In this document: piece after piece, positions 1-8,580 of the stretch
Layout: each line of letters opens with the position of its first letter
Numbering within the stretch: the first letter of the stretch is position 1
Assembly (NCBI RefSeq): GCF_006265225.1
Contig: NZ_VDCS01000002.1
Location: 248,001-312,000, forward strand
Reading direction: 5' to 3'
Source: Allotamlana fucoidanivorans
GTDB lineage: Bacteria > Bacteroidota > Bacteroidia > Flavobacteriales > Flavobacteriaceae
DNA length: 64,000 bases
Translations under genes and position numbers: made by a program
The notes under the pieces: model-generated
What the model saw: only the letters and a program-made list of their open reading frames with translations
Told to the model about the DNA's origin: nothing
The model's database searches: none

Positions 1-30
1 CTCGCCTTAAAAATTAAAGCGAGTTTTTTT
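1..30 (+). terminator. Rho-independent terminator
   Basis: A 5-bp G+C-rich stem (CTCGC at 1-5 with GCGAG at 19-23) is followed by a run of seven T at 24-30. The T run is on the plus strand, so it most likely ends a rightward gene lying left of the window. It may also serve the leftward gene that stops at 48, but the bases that would show this are outside the window. Confidence 0.6.
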
Positions 31-47
31 AAAACATTTCTTAAGCC

Positions 48-1739
48 TTAAAAACTATGAAACTCTATTAAATTTGCTTCATAGTATTGTTCTCCTAACT
101 TACTTAACAACCCATTAATGATGTTTGAATCTCCATTCACAGCTATAGCAGAATACCCCACATCATTACGTTTGCCTAACCTTAAATCAATAATATTAAT
201 GTTTCTGGAGGCTAAAGCCGATAACAATATTAATAATACGCCTGGGGCATTATGATGCTTTGTTAAAATGACTTTTTGGCCAAGCGCTAAATTAAGACGC
301 ACACCATCCATTTCTAATAAATAGACGCCTTCATTATAATAATTTGGCAATACAGCATTTTCTTGATACGTTAGTTCTTTGAATAAACCAACATCAGTTC
401 CCTTTATAAAATCAATGGCACTTTTTACATTACCATTATCAGCATCAATTGATAAGAATGCAGTTGCTGTACCATCTTTATTTGATTTTAAGCGTGCGGT
501 TTCTACATTAATACCTTCTGAAGCTAAAGTGTTAAATAACGAGGAGATTACTCCTGGTTTGTCTAAGTGTTCAGAAAACAAACCATTTACAATATTTTTT
601 GAGTCTTTTGGCATTTCACTAGTCACTGTAATAGACTTCCCCCACTTTCTTATTCGAATGGCATTATAATCACCCATACCTGTTGAGTTTTTATACAAAT
701 CAACAAACTCTAAAAACGAACCGCCAAATGAAAAATCTGGAATAATACGTCTTTCAGACTCTTTTAAACGCTGATTTAACAACTCAATACCTTTATTGAG
801 TACGGTGTATTTCACTTTAAGTTCATGATCATCATAAATAGTGCGGTTTTCAGGAATCAGTTTAGAATAACTCACGTAGCTTTCATAACCAGCCTCTTGA
901 ATATACTCTAAACTTTCTTTATAATTCAATCCGTAATACTTCACATGATGTGTATCTGTACCCACACAAACAGGAATTTGAAGTGCATTAGCACGTCTTA
1001 AAATGTTTTGCGTAGGATACACCCCAACACCTTTGAATTTTCCAGCCATATTCACATCAAGAGATAAATTACGATCTGCAATCAACTCTAAAAGTGTTCT
1101 GAATTTATTAGCCAAAGGATGTGAACTTGTTTCAAAATTTATCAATGCCTCAGGCATATCAACGTTTAGTTTAGGCAAATCAATATGGCCAATAATTTGA
1201 ATCATATCTCCAAAACTCTCAATCATTTGAATCATTTCATTGAAATAACCATCCCAGTAGGCCTCTAAACTCCCACGAAGTTTTAGTAATTCTTCCGCTT
1301 CCTCCTTTGAACCATCATAAGGCAAGCCTTCAGGCGCAAAATGCACGGAACCAATCACATAATCGGCATCCTCCGCTTGAAAGATTTTTGATCTACTCCA
1401 TTGCAAGCCTAAACCTGGGCCCATCCATTCTAACTCAACACCGTATTTTATATTAATTTGTCCTTCGTATTTTTTTCGAAGATTAGAAATTCGCTTCGGA
1501 TAATTAAGATATGATTTATTTCCTCTAATAAATTTTACGTTAGTTTCTCTTTCAGCGATATAACGAAAATTAGTTAAGCGAGGTGAATGAATAATAAACG
1601 TAATACTCGGGTTTCCTGCCTCAATAGCCTTATCAATAATATCTTCCAGCCTATCAATACCATGTTTTACATGATCTTGCTCTGTTCCCGCATGAATACC
1701 ATGCGTTTCCCAAATAAATTCGTTGAGTTTTCTCATCAA
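48..1739 (-). CDS. PHP-domain phosphoesterase with C-terminal ACT domains
   Basis: The N-terminal ~300 residues look like a polymerase-and-histidinol-phosphatase (PHP) metal-dependent phosphoesterase. Candidate metal ligands are H13 and H16 near the start, a His in IIHSPR (about 52), a Glu in GVELEW (about 102), GSVHF, GHIDLP and GTDTHH. Residues from about 385 to the end hold two ACT-like modules, each with a DKPGV/NAPGV turn, as in regulatory domains that bind amino acids. Known PHP proteins of this kind include histidinol-phosphatases, but no his genes are nearby and the substrate is not shown. The PHP-ACT combination suggests an amino-acid-regulated hydrolase. The protein is cytoplasmic, with no signal peptide. 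It stands alone and diverges from recG across 191 bp. The start codon could be either of two adjacent Met codons. Confidence 0.75.
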   Translation of the reverse strand: MMRKLNEFIWETHGIHAGTEQDHVKHGIDRLEDIIDKAIEAGNPSITFIIHSPRLTNFRYIAERETNVKFIRGNKSYLNYPKRISNLRKKYEGQINIKYGVELEWMGPGLGLQWSRSKIFQAEDADYVIGSVHFAPEGLPYDGSKEEAEELLKLRGSLEAYWDGYFNEMIQMIESFGDMIQIIGHIDLPKLNVDMPEALINFETSSHPLANKFRTLLELIADRNLSLDVNMAGKFKGVGVYPTQNILRRANALQIPVCVGTDTHHVKYYGLNYKESLEYIQEAGYESYVSYSKLIPENRTIYDDHELKVKYTVLNKGIELLNQRLKESERRIIPDFSFGGSFLEFVDLYKNSTGMGDYNAIRIRKWGKSITVTSEMPKDSKNIVNGLFSEHLDKPGVISSLFNTLASEGINVETARLKSNKDGTATAFLSIDADNGNVKSAIDFIKGTDVGLFKELTYQENAVLPNYYNEGVYLLEMDGVRLNLALGQKVILTKHHNAPGVLLILLSALASRNINIIDLRLGKRNDVGYSAIAVNGDSNIINGLLSKLGEQYYEANLIEFHSF

Positions 1740-1930
1740 TCAATATGCTTTAGTTACTTTTAAAGACATCAAATTTAACTATTGAAAAAGAATAATTAAC
1801 TATAACCTAATGCTTTTAATTATATTTTAAGAAGAAAACTTTTTTACCGATAATATTTTTTTAAAATAAGCCAGTTATTATGAATTCAATAAGTGTTTAA
1901 ATTTATGTAGGTTTTGTTTAAATTCGCTTC

Positions 1931-4033
1931 ATGTCTGTTAACCTACAAACTCCTATAGATTATTTAAAAGGTGTTGGTCCTAGTAGAGCTGATTTACTTA
2001 GGAAAGAATTAGGTATTCATACCTACCAAGATTTAATCAATTTATTCCCAAATAGGTATCTAGACCGAACACACTATTACAAAATCAATCAATTACAGCG
2101 TAATAATGCCGACGTTCAGGTAATTGGAAAAATCACCCATTTTAAAGAGGTAGCTCAAAAGCGAGGCAAACGTTTGGTGGCAACATTTCAAGATGATACG
2201 GGTACTATGGAACTTGTTTGGTTTAGGGGACAAAAGTGGATAAAAGACAAATTAAAATGTAACAAACCTTATGTGGTATTTGGTAAGACCAATTGGTTTG
2301 GTGGAAAATTCAACATGCCGCATCCTGAGGTTGAAGCTTTAGAGGAACATGAAAACAATCTGCGTTCGGCCATGCAGCCTGTGTATCCTTCTACTGAAAA
2401 ACTTACCAATAGTGGCATCACCAATAGAGCCTTAAGTAAAATTATGCAACAGCTGTTTATTGAAACAGGGGGCAAATTTTCAGAAACCTTGCCCGATAGT
2501 CTTCGGGCCGAATTACAATTAATAAATAAACAATCTGCACTGTTTAATGTACATTTTCCCAAAAACCAAGAACTGCTGGCTAGAGCACAATTCCGATTGA
2601 AATTTGAGGAGTTATTTTATATTCAATTACAACTTATCATTAAGAATTTGATTCATAAATCAAAAATAAAAGGGTTCCCATTTAACCATGTTGGAGATTA
2701 TTTTAATTCCTTTTTTAAGAACCATTTACCTTTCAATTTAACGTATGCCCAGAAACGTGTTTTAAAAGAAATTAGAGCTGATTTAGGGAGTCATGCTCAA
2801 ATGAATAGATTATTACAAGGTGATGTAGGTTCAGGCAAAACAATTGTGGGGTTCATGTCAATGCTCATGGCACTTGACAACGGTTTTCAAGCCTGTTTAA
2901 TGGCTCCGACTGAAATTTTGTCAGTTCAACACTATAGCGGATTACTTCAATGGTGTAAAAAACTGAATATCAATATAAAAATACTCACAGGTTCAACTAA
3001 AACTTCAGAAAGAAAAAAAATCCACGAAACTTTAGAAAATGGTCAGCTTCAAATAGTAATTGGAACGCATGCACTACTTGAAGACAAGGTCAAATTTAAA
3101 AATTTGGGGTTAGCTATTATTGACGAACAACATAGATTTGGAGTAGCACAAAGAAGTAAATTATGGCACAAGAACACCTCTCCTCCTCACATTTTAGTCA
3201 TGACAGCAACTCCTATACCCAGAACCTTAGCTATGTCGGTTTATGGCGATTTAGATATATCAGTTATTGATGAGCTTCCACCTGGCAGAAAACCTATTAA
3301 AACAGTGCATCGTTATGATAACAACAGGTTAAACGTATTTCGATTTATACGTGATGAAATATCTAAAGGCAGACAAATCTATGTAGTTTACCCATTAATT
3401 CAAGAAAGCGAAAAAATGGATTACAAAGATCTTATGGACGGCTATGAAAGCTTATCAAGAGATTTCCCCATGCCTGATTATCAAATTTCTATTGTTCATG
3501 GTAAAATGAAACCTGAAGATAAAGATTATGAAATGCGGCGCTTTTTAAAGGGGGAAACTCAAATTATGGTTGCCACCACAGTTATTGAAGTGGGTGTAAA
3601 CGTACCAAACGCCTCTGTAATGATTATTGAAAGCGCCGAACGGTTTGGGCTTTCACAATTACATCAACTACGTGGTAGAGTTGGCAGAGGCGCTAAACAA
3701 AGCTATTGTATTTTAATGACTAGCCACAAGCTAAGTAATGATAGCAAAGTGCGTTTGGAAACTATGGTTAAAACCAACGATGGTTTTGAAATTGCCGAAG
3801 TTGATTTAAAACTTAGAGGCCCTGGAGATATCATGGGCACTCAACAAAGCGGTGTGTTAAATTTAAAAATAGCTGATCTTATAAAAGACCAAGACATTCT
3901 GCAACATGCTAGATATCACGCTAAAAATATTTTAAAAATAGATCCTAAATTAGAGCTTTCAGAAAACAAATCTATCCTTAACACTTACAGACAGTTAAGT
4001 AAATTTAAAAACATTTGGAATTACATAAGTTAA
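1931..4033 (+). CDS. recG: ATP-dependent DNA helicase RecG
   Basis: RecG is a monomeric superfamily 2 helicase that remodels stalled replication forks and Holliday junctions in the cytoplasm. The 700-residue length fits the family. The N-terminus has the helix-hairpin-helix-like LKGVGPSRADLL and an OB-fold wedge domain (about 60-150). The helicase core carries Walker A GDVGSGKT at about 297-304, the Walker B/motif II sequence DEQH at 398-401 (typical of RecG), MTATPIPRTLA (motif III region), and motif VI-like QLRGRVGRG near 580. The C-terminal LRGPGDIMGTQQSG segment is a RecG hallmark. The ATG lies directly after an AT-rich leader. A perfect hairpin follows the stop codon. Identification rests on motifs and length and is very secure. 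Confidence 0.98.
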   Translation: MSVNLQTPIDYLKGVGPSRADLLRKELGIHTYQDLINLFPNRYLDRTHYYKINQLQRNNADVQVIGKITHFKEVAQKRGKRLVATFQDDTGTMELVWFRGQKWIKDKLKCNKPYVVFGKTNWFGGKFNMPHPEVEALEEHENNLRSAMQPVYPSTEKLTNSGITNRALSKIMQQLFIETGGKFSETLPDSLRAELQLINKQSALFNVHFPKNQELLARAQFRLKFEELFYIQLQLIIKNLIHKSKIKGFPFNHVGDYFNSFFKNHLPFNLTYAQKRVLKEIRADLGSHAQMNRLLQGDVGSGKTIVGFMSMLMALDNGFQACLMAPTEILSVQHYSGLLQWCKKLNINIKILTGSTKTSERKKIHETLENGQLQIVIGTHALLEDKVKFKNLGLAIIDEQHRFGVAQRSKLWHKNTSPPHILVMTATPIPRTLAMSVYGDLDISVIDELPPGRKPIKTVHRYDNNRLNVFRFIRDEISKGRQIYVVYPLIQESEKMDYKDLMDGYESLSRDFPMPDYQISIVHGKMKPEDKDYEMRRFLKGETQIMVATTVIEVGVNVPNASVMIIESAERFGLSQLHQLRGRVGRGAKQSYCILMTSHKLSNDSKVRLETMVKTNDGFEIAEVDLKLRGPGDIMGTQQSGVLNLKIADLIKDQDILQHARYHAKNILKIDPKLELSENKSILNTYRQLSKFKNIWNYIS

Positions 4034-4063
4034 AAAGCTCACCTTAACCATAAAGTGAGCTTT
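4034..4063. terminator. Hairpin terminator after recG
   Basis: A perfect 9-bp inverted repeat (AAAGCTCAC at 4034-4042 with GTGAGCTTT at 4055-4063, 12-base loop) begins right after the recG stop codon. The flanking A and T runs are short, so it is a modest intrinsic terminator. Confidence 0.7.
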
Positions 4064-4185
4064 AAAAACTGATTGTAGTTTGATTGATGTTGACTTTTCT
4101 AATTTATAATTTGCCTAGTTTTTAATTTTATATAGTTGTTTTTCAAACCGACTAAGGGATTTATTGCTGTTTAAATTCAAATCAT

Positions 4186-4377
4186 TCATACCACAGCCGC
4201 CCTGACTTGACACCAATTTATGCCCAGTATGAAATACTTGATACTAACTTTATAAATTCCTGTAATTTGAAAAACTGGTGCTTTAGAACTTGCTTGCAGG
4301 GTATGAAATTGCGTCTCTGTACTTACGCAACTTAAAAGACAAAAAAACAAAAAAATAGAGGAGATAATAATTTCCAT
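4186..4377 (-). CDS. Possible small lipoprotein (hypothetical)
   Basis: This 63-residue open frame is the only candidate gene in the 576-base gap between recG and mutS2. Its first 17 residues form a hydrophobic stretch ending in CLLSC, which would pass as a lipobox with Cys17 as the lipidated residue. The rest has no recognisable domain. Against a real gene are its short length and the lack of any homology I recognise. It could be a small envelope protein, a remnant of a longer gene, or chance. Outside it the gap holds the recG hairpin and a promoter-like -7 element before mutS2. Confidence 0.25.
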   Translation of the reverse strand: MEIIISSIFLFFCLLSCVSTETQFHTLQASSKAPVFQITGIYKVSIKYFILGINWCQVRAAVV

Positions 4378-4571
4378 AGGGTTGCTTAGTTGTTAAATGG
4401 ATTTTCAAGTTAGGCAGAAAATCAAATCACAAATGTTAGCATTATGTTAAACAAGACTTAACGACTGTTAATTAACATTTTACAGCATGCATCTAACCTC
4501 TCTTATCACCTCATTAACACACAGAATTAAGTCTTTTTTTAATTACAACTAAAGAAGATTAAAAGAATGTT

Positions 4572-4579
4572 TAACTTTG
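4572..4579 (+). promoter_or_regulatory. Bacteroidetes-type -7 element upstream of mutS2
   Basis: TAACTTTG matches the Bacteroidetes -7 consensus TAnnTTTG exactly and lies 30 bases before the chosen mutS2 ATG. No clear TTTG -33 element is seen at the usual distance. It overlaps an in-frame upstream TTG at 4577, so that TTG is unlikely to be the translation start. Confidence 0.45.
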
Positions 4580-4609
4580 CTTCTATTTATTTTCTATTCT
4601 ACAGTAAGA

Positions 4610-6775
4610 ATGATAAACATTCACCCAAAAACATTAAAAGATTTAGAATTTCCAACGGTTTTAGATCAAGTAAGCGAACTATGCATAACACCTTTAGGGC
4701 ATCAAAAGACTTTAGAAATAAAGCCCTTTAAAGAACAAGAAGATTTGCTTTTTTCTTTACACTTAACAAATGAATACACGTCTTCATTTCATAATGATAA
4801 CCGCATACCTAATCATGGTTTTGACACCATAGCTAAAGAAATTAAGCTCTTACAGATAGAAAACACGTATTTAGAAGTTCATGGCTTAAAGAAAATAGTA
4901 GCCATGTCAACCACTGTAAATGACATCATTGTCTTTTTAAAAAAATTTGAAGAATACTACCCCAACTTAAACACACTTGCTGCTTCTATTGAAGTTACTA
5001 AAGTTCTTATTGAAAAAATTGAAACCATTGTAGACCGTTTTGGAGACATCAAAGATAACGCCTCTCCACTTCTGGCAGAATTACGACAATCTATTAACAA
5101 AGTAAAGGGTAAAATTAATGCTAGTTTTAGTACAGCACTTAACACCTACCACAGTTTAGAATATCTTGATGACATTAGAGAAACTGTTGTAGACAACAAA
5201 CGTGTTTTGGCCGTAAAAGCCATGTACAGGCGTAAGGTTAAAGGCTCTATTATGGGGAGTAGCAAAACAGGAAGTATTGTTTATATTGAACCTGAAGCCA
5301 CCTTACAACACACCAGAGAACTCAATAATTTAGAATATGAAGAACACGAAGAAATTATTAGAATTCTAAAAGAAGTAACCAATTTTATTCGTCCGTTTTT
5401 ACCGCTCTTGAAAGATTATCAGAAGTTTTTAATAGACCTTGATGTCATTTCAGCAAAAGCAAAATATGCACAATCTATGCATGCTATTCTTCCTGAGTTT
5501 TCAGAAGACAAAAGCATGTTTTTGCGTGACGCTTATCACCCCTTGCTTTATTTAAACAACCTCATAAAAAACGAAAAAACCTTTCCGCAAACTATAAGCC
5601 TTCAAAACGACAGTCGCATTATAGTTATTTCTGGTCCTAATGCTGGCGGAAAAAGTATTACCTTAAAAACCATTGGTTTATTACAAACTATGTTGCAATG
5701 CGGTATGCTCATACCCGTGCATGAACGTAGTCGCGTATGTTTATTCGACCGAATTTTAAGTGATATAGGAGATAATCAATCTATTGAAAATCACCTAAGT
5801 ACTTACAGCTATCGCCTAAAACAAATGAATTACTTTTTAAAAAAATGCAACAAGAACACGCTTTTTTTAATTGATGAATTTGGTACAGGCTCTGATCCTG
5901 AACTAGGAGGTGCATTAGCCGAGATTTTTTTAGAAGAATTTTACCATCGTGAAGCTTTTGGTATCATCACGACACATTATTCCAACTTAAAAATATTAGC
6001 TAATGAATTGCCTTATATGGTAAATGCTAATATGTTATTTAATGAAAAAACATTAGAACCATTATTTAAGCTTGTAATTGGCCAGGCAGGAAGTAGTTTT
6101 ACTTTTGAAGTTGCTCAAAAAAACGGCATCCCATTTAGCTTAATTAACAGAGCTAAAAAGAAGATTGAGCGCAGTAAAGTACGTTTTGATGCTACCATTG
6201 CCAAACTTCAAAAGGAACGTTCTAAACTAGAAAAAACAGGACTATCCTTAAAGTTAAACGAAAAAAAGAAAAGTGAAGAAGCGGATAAACTAGAGGAGAT
6301 CAATGCAAAAATTCAAAAAAAACTAGAAGATTATCAGGAGCTATATGATAGCAATCAACGTCTTATTTACCTTGGTCAGAAAGTAAATGATATTGCCGAA
6401 AAGTATTTTAACAACAAACAAAAACGTGCAGCGATTGATGAGCTTTTTAAATTAATTCAGATTGAAAACTCAAAGCGCAAAAAAGTTTCCAAAAAACAAA
6501 AACAAGCTGAAAAAAATAAGGAAAAACAAATACAACAAGAGGTAAAAAATAAAGTTGAGGTTATTAGAAAAAAGAAACAAGAAGAAAAGAAAAAAAACAT
6601 TGAAGCACCAAAACCAAAGCCTATTATAAAACTTGGTGATCGTGTACGCCTTGAAGATGGACGCGCCATTGGCACGGTTGATAAAATTGAAAAAAATAAA
6701 GCGGTAGTAAACTACGGTATATTTACTACAAATGTAAATCTTGATTTATTAGAACTGGTTGAAGCAAAAAAATAA
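4610..6775 (+). CDS. mutS2: MutS2-family ATPase lacking a Smr domain
   Basis: This is a MutS-superfamily ATPase of the MutS2 branch, which lacks the mismatch-recognition domain and acts on branched DNA, collided ribosomes or recombination intermediates in characterised relatives. The 721-residue product has a MutS core and lever region (about 1-310), Walker A GPNAGGKS at 342-349, Walker B with D422-E423 (LIDEFGTGSD), a long Lys/Glu-rich coiled coil (about 510-640) and a C-terminal KOW-like segment starting LGDRVRLEDG. It ends there: the Smr endonuclease domain found at the C-terminus of Bacillus MutS2 is absent. I start it at ATG 4610 because the 11 codons upstream begin with TTG and overlap a promoter-like element. 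It is monocistronic between recG and the sulfatase locus. Confidence 0.93.
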   Translation: MINIHPKTLKDLEFPTVLDQVSELCITPLGHQKTLEIKPFKEQEDLLFSLHLTNEYTSSFHNDNRIPNHGFDTIAKEIKLLQIENTYLEVHGLKKIVAMSTTVNDIIVFLKKFEEYYPNLNTLAASIEVTKVLIEKIETIVDRFGDIKDNASPLLAELRQSINKVKGKINASFSTALNTYHSLEYLDDIRETVVDNKRVLAVKAMYRRKVKGSIMGSSKTGSIVYIEPEATLQHTRELNNLEYEEHEEIIRILKEVTNFIRPFLPLLKDYQKFLIDLDVISAKAKYAQSMHAILPEFSEDKSMFLRDAYHPLLYLNNLIKNEKTFPQTISLQNDSRIIVISGPNAGGKSITLKTIGLLQTMLQCGMLIPVHERSRVCLFDRILSDIGDNQSIENHLSTYSYRLKQMNYFLKKCNKNTLFLIDEFGTGSDPELGGALAEIFLEEFYHREAFGIITTHYSNLKILANELPYMVNANMLFNEKTLEPLFKLVIGQAGSSFTFEVAQKNGIPFSLINRAKKKIERSKVRFDATIAKLQKERSKLEKTGLSLKLNEKKKSEEADKLEEINAKIQKKLEDYQELYDSNQRLIYLGQKVNDIAEKYFNNKQKRAAIDELFKLIQIENSKRKKVSKKQKQAEKNKEKQIQQEVKNKVEVIRKKKQEEKKKNIEAPKPKPIIKLGDRVRLEDGRAIGTVDKIEKNKAVVNYGIFTTNVNLDLLELVEAKK

Positions 6776-6897
6776 ATTTATCTAAAGCAGCCCACTAATC
6801 TTCAAACCCTTATATTTCAATTTTTACAGTTAAAATCAGCGAGAGATTTGGGTTTTCCCTGTTTTTAAATCTTCCTCTTTTTGCGATACAGAAGCCA

Positions 6898-8340
6898 TTA
6901 TTTACCTTTCGGCCTCAAAGACTTTTTTCGAGCGCTTTCAAATATTTCCTCTTCCTTTAACACATTTTCTTCATGAGGGTCAAACCAGCCCGGTTTCATA
7001 TTTTTTGAATCCCATAATTTGTATTCTTCTTCTAATTCGGCAACCATATCAGGATTGTCTTTTGCAATATCATGACGTTCTAAAGCATCATGTTTTAAAT
7101 CGAAAAGCAATGTTTTATTTTTATAAGCGCTCTTGTACAATTTATAATCGCCCTTTCTAACCGCATATTCAAAACCTCCTGAAGACCGCCAAAACAACTT
7201 CTCATGCGGTTTAGCTGACTTTTCTTTATGACTTAAATAAGGCAAAAGATTCACGCCTTCTAATTGAGGTTCATCACTCAAATTTCCTCCTGCAGCCGAC
7301 AATAATGTTGGAAACAAATCCAACGAAGAAACCACCTGCTCATAACGTTGATAATTTTTCAGACCCTGTGGCCAGGAAATAAAAAATGGTACTTTAATGC
7401 CACCTTCAAAAAGCATCCCTTTATGACCGCGGTTGGGTCTGTTGTCTGCATGCGTACCTCTACCTCCATTATCACTTAAAAAGACTATAACTGTATTATC
7501 TTTAATACCGTGAGCTACTAAGGTGGAGTCTATTCTACCCACACCATTATCCACAGCGTTTACCATGGCACCATATATGCTTCTTCCTGCATATTCAATA
7601 TGTTTTGTGTTTTCTAAATATTGCTTTGTAGCATGGTCTGGGGCATGTGGCGCGTTATAAGCTAAATACATAAAGAATGGTTTCTTCTTATGCTGAGAAA
7701 TAAAGTTAATCGCTTCATTGGTAAAATCATCTGTTAAATATGTTAGTTCACTTTCAGGAACTTTTTTTCCATTTCTATAAATAGTTCTCAAAGGCCCGTC
7801 TGAAATTCCCCAATAATTCATACCTCCTCCTGGAAACCCAAACCAATGATCAAACCCTTGTTGTGTAGGATGTAAATTAGGGTGATCTCCTACATGCCAC
7901 TTCCCTATAGCGCTAGTGGTATAACCTTGTTCTTTTAAGGCTTCTGATAGCATTTTTTCACTTAGCGGGGTTCCTACTGAATCATCATTTTCACCTTCGT
8001 AAGGCATATTACAATCATGACCAAACCTTGCTTGATATCTTCCTGTTAACAGACCTGCTCTTGACGGGCTGCAGTATGGATGAGAAACGTAACCATTTGA
8101 AAACACAATCCCCTCTGATGCAATTCTATCTAAATTTTCTGTAGGAATATCAGTTCCTCCATTAAAGCCAACATCTGCCCACCCTTGATCATCCGTTAAA
8201 ACAATTATAATGTTTGGCTTTTCTGCTTTTGGCTTTACGCTTTCGCCGCCTTCTTTTCTTAAAAATGCAGAACAAGCCAATACCACAAAACTTAATGTAC
8301 TAAATATCAATATTATATTAAGAATTTTATTTTTTTTCAT
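6898..8340 (-). CDS. S1-family (formylglycine) sulfatase, lipoprotein
   Basis: This is an arylsulfatase-type hydrolase that would remove sulfate esters from algal glycans. It has a lipoprotein signal peptide with Cys23 in VLAC, so it is anchored to the envelope. The catalytic Cys is C90 in CSPSR followed by AGLLTGR, the standard motif for conversion to formylglycine. Metal ligands include D50-D51 (TDDQ) and the SDNGG motif. The IGKWHVG and NAPHAP segments are also typical. The 480-residue length is normal. It is divergent from the GH2 gene at 8581 across a 240-bp intergenic region carrying a CATATG motif and could be co-regulated with it. No maturation enzyme for formylglycine is encoded in the window. 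The target sulfate position cannot be told from sequence alone. Confidence 0.92.
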   Translation of the reverse strand: MKKNKILNIILIFSTLSFVVLACSAFLRKEGGESVKPKAEKPNIIIVLTDDQGWADVGFNGGTDIPTENLDRIASEGIVFSNGYVSHPYCSPSRAGLLTGRYQARFGHDCNMPYEGENDDSVGTPLSEKMLSEALKEQGYTTSAIGKWHVGDHPNLHPTQQGFDHWFGFPGGGMNYWGISDGPLRTIYRNGKKVPESELTYLTDDFTNEAINFISQHKKKPFFMYLAYNAPHAPDHATKQYLENTKHIEYAGRSIYGAMVNAVDNGVGRIDSTLVAHGIKDNTVIVFLSDNGGRGTHADNRPNRGHKGMLFEGGIKVPFFISWPQGLKNYQRYEQVVSSLDLFPTLLSAAGGNLSDEPQLEGVNLLPYLSHKEKSAKPHEKLFWRSSGGFEYAVRKGDYKLYKSAYKNKTLLFDLKHDALERHDIAKDNPDMVAELEEEYKLWDSKNMKPGWFDPHEENVLKEEEIFESARKKSLRPKGK

Positions 8341-8469
8341 TCTAATTCATTTTAAAATTAATTAACCAGACACAATAAATATAAGGGGTTACTTATCAAT
8401 CCAATCCATTATAACTTCTTGGTAAAATTAAATTATGAAATTCAAAACAACCTGATCTTTGAGTTTTTT

Positions 8470-8482
8470 TATATAACATATG
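8470..8482. promoter_or_regulatory. Shared CATATG motif between divergent sulfatase and GH2 genes
   Basis: The 13-base sequence TATATAACATATG occurs here and again, identically, at 46677-46689, also in front of a GH2 gene. Its AACATATG core is also the core of the perfect inverted repeat at 31478-31507. It is a candidate operator half-site for the PUL regulator; this is inference from sharing and position only. Confidence 0.35.
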
Positions 8483-8580
8483 GTTAAATTTAAAATTTTG
8501 GTTCTCGATGATTTTTATAACGTAGATTAATAAATTATTTTTAAACACTACACTAAAACTAAACTTATAAAACATCTTAT

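Noticed and set aside
4577-4609. An N-terminal extension of MutS2 beginning with TTG.
   Set aside because: It overlaps a TAnnTTTG promoter element, and the ATG at 4610 begins the usual MutS2 N-terminus.
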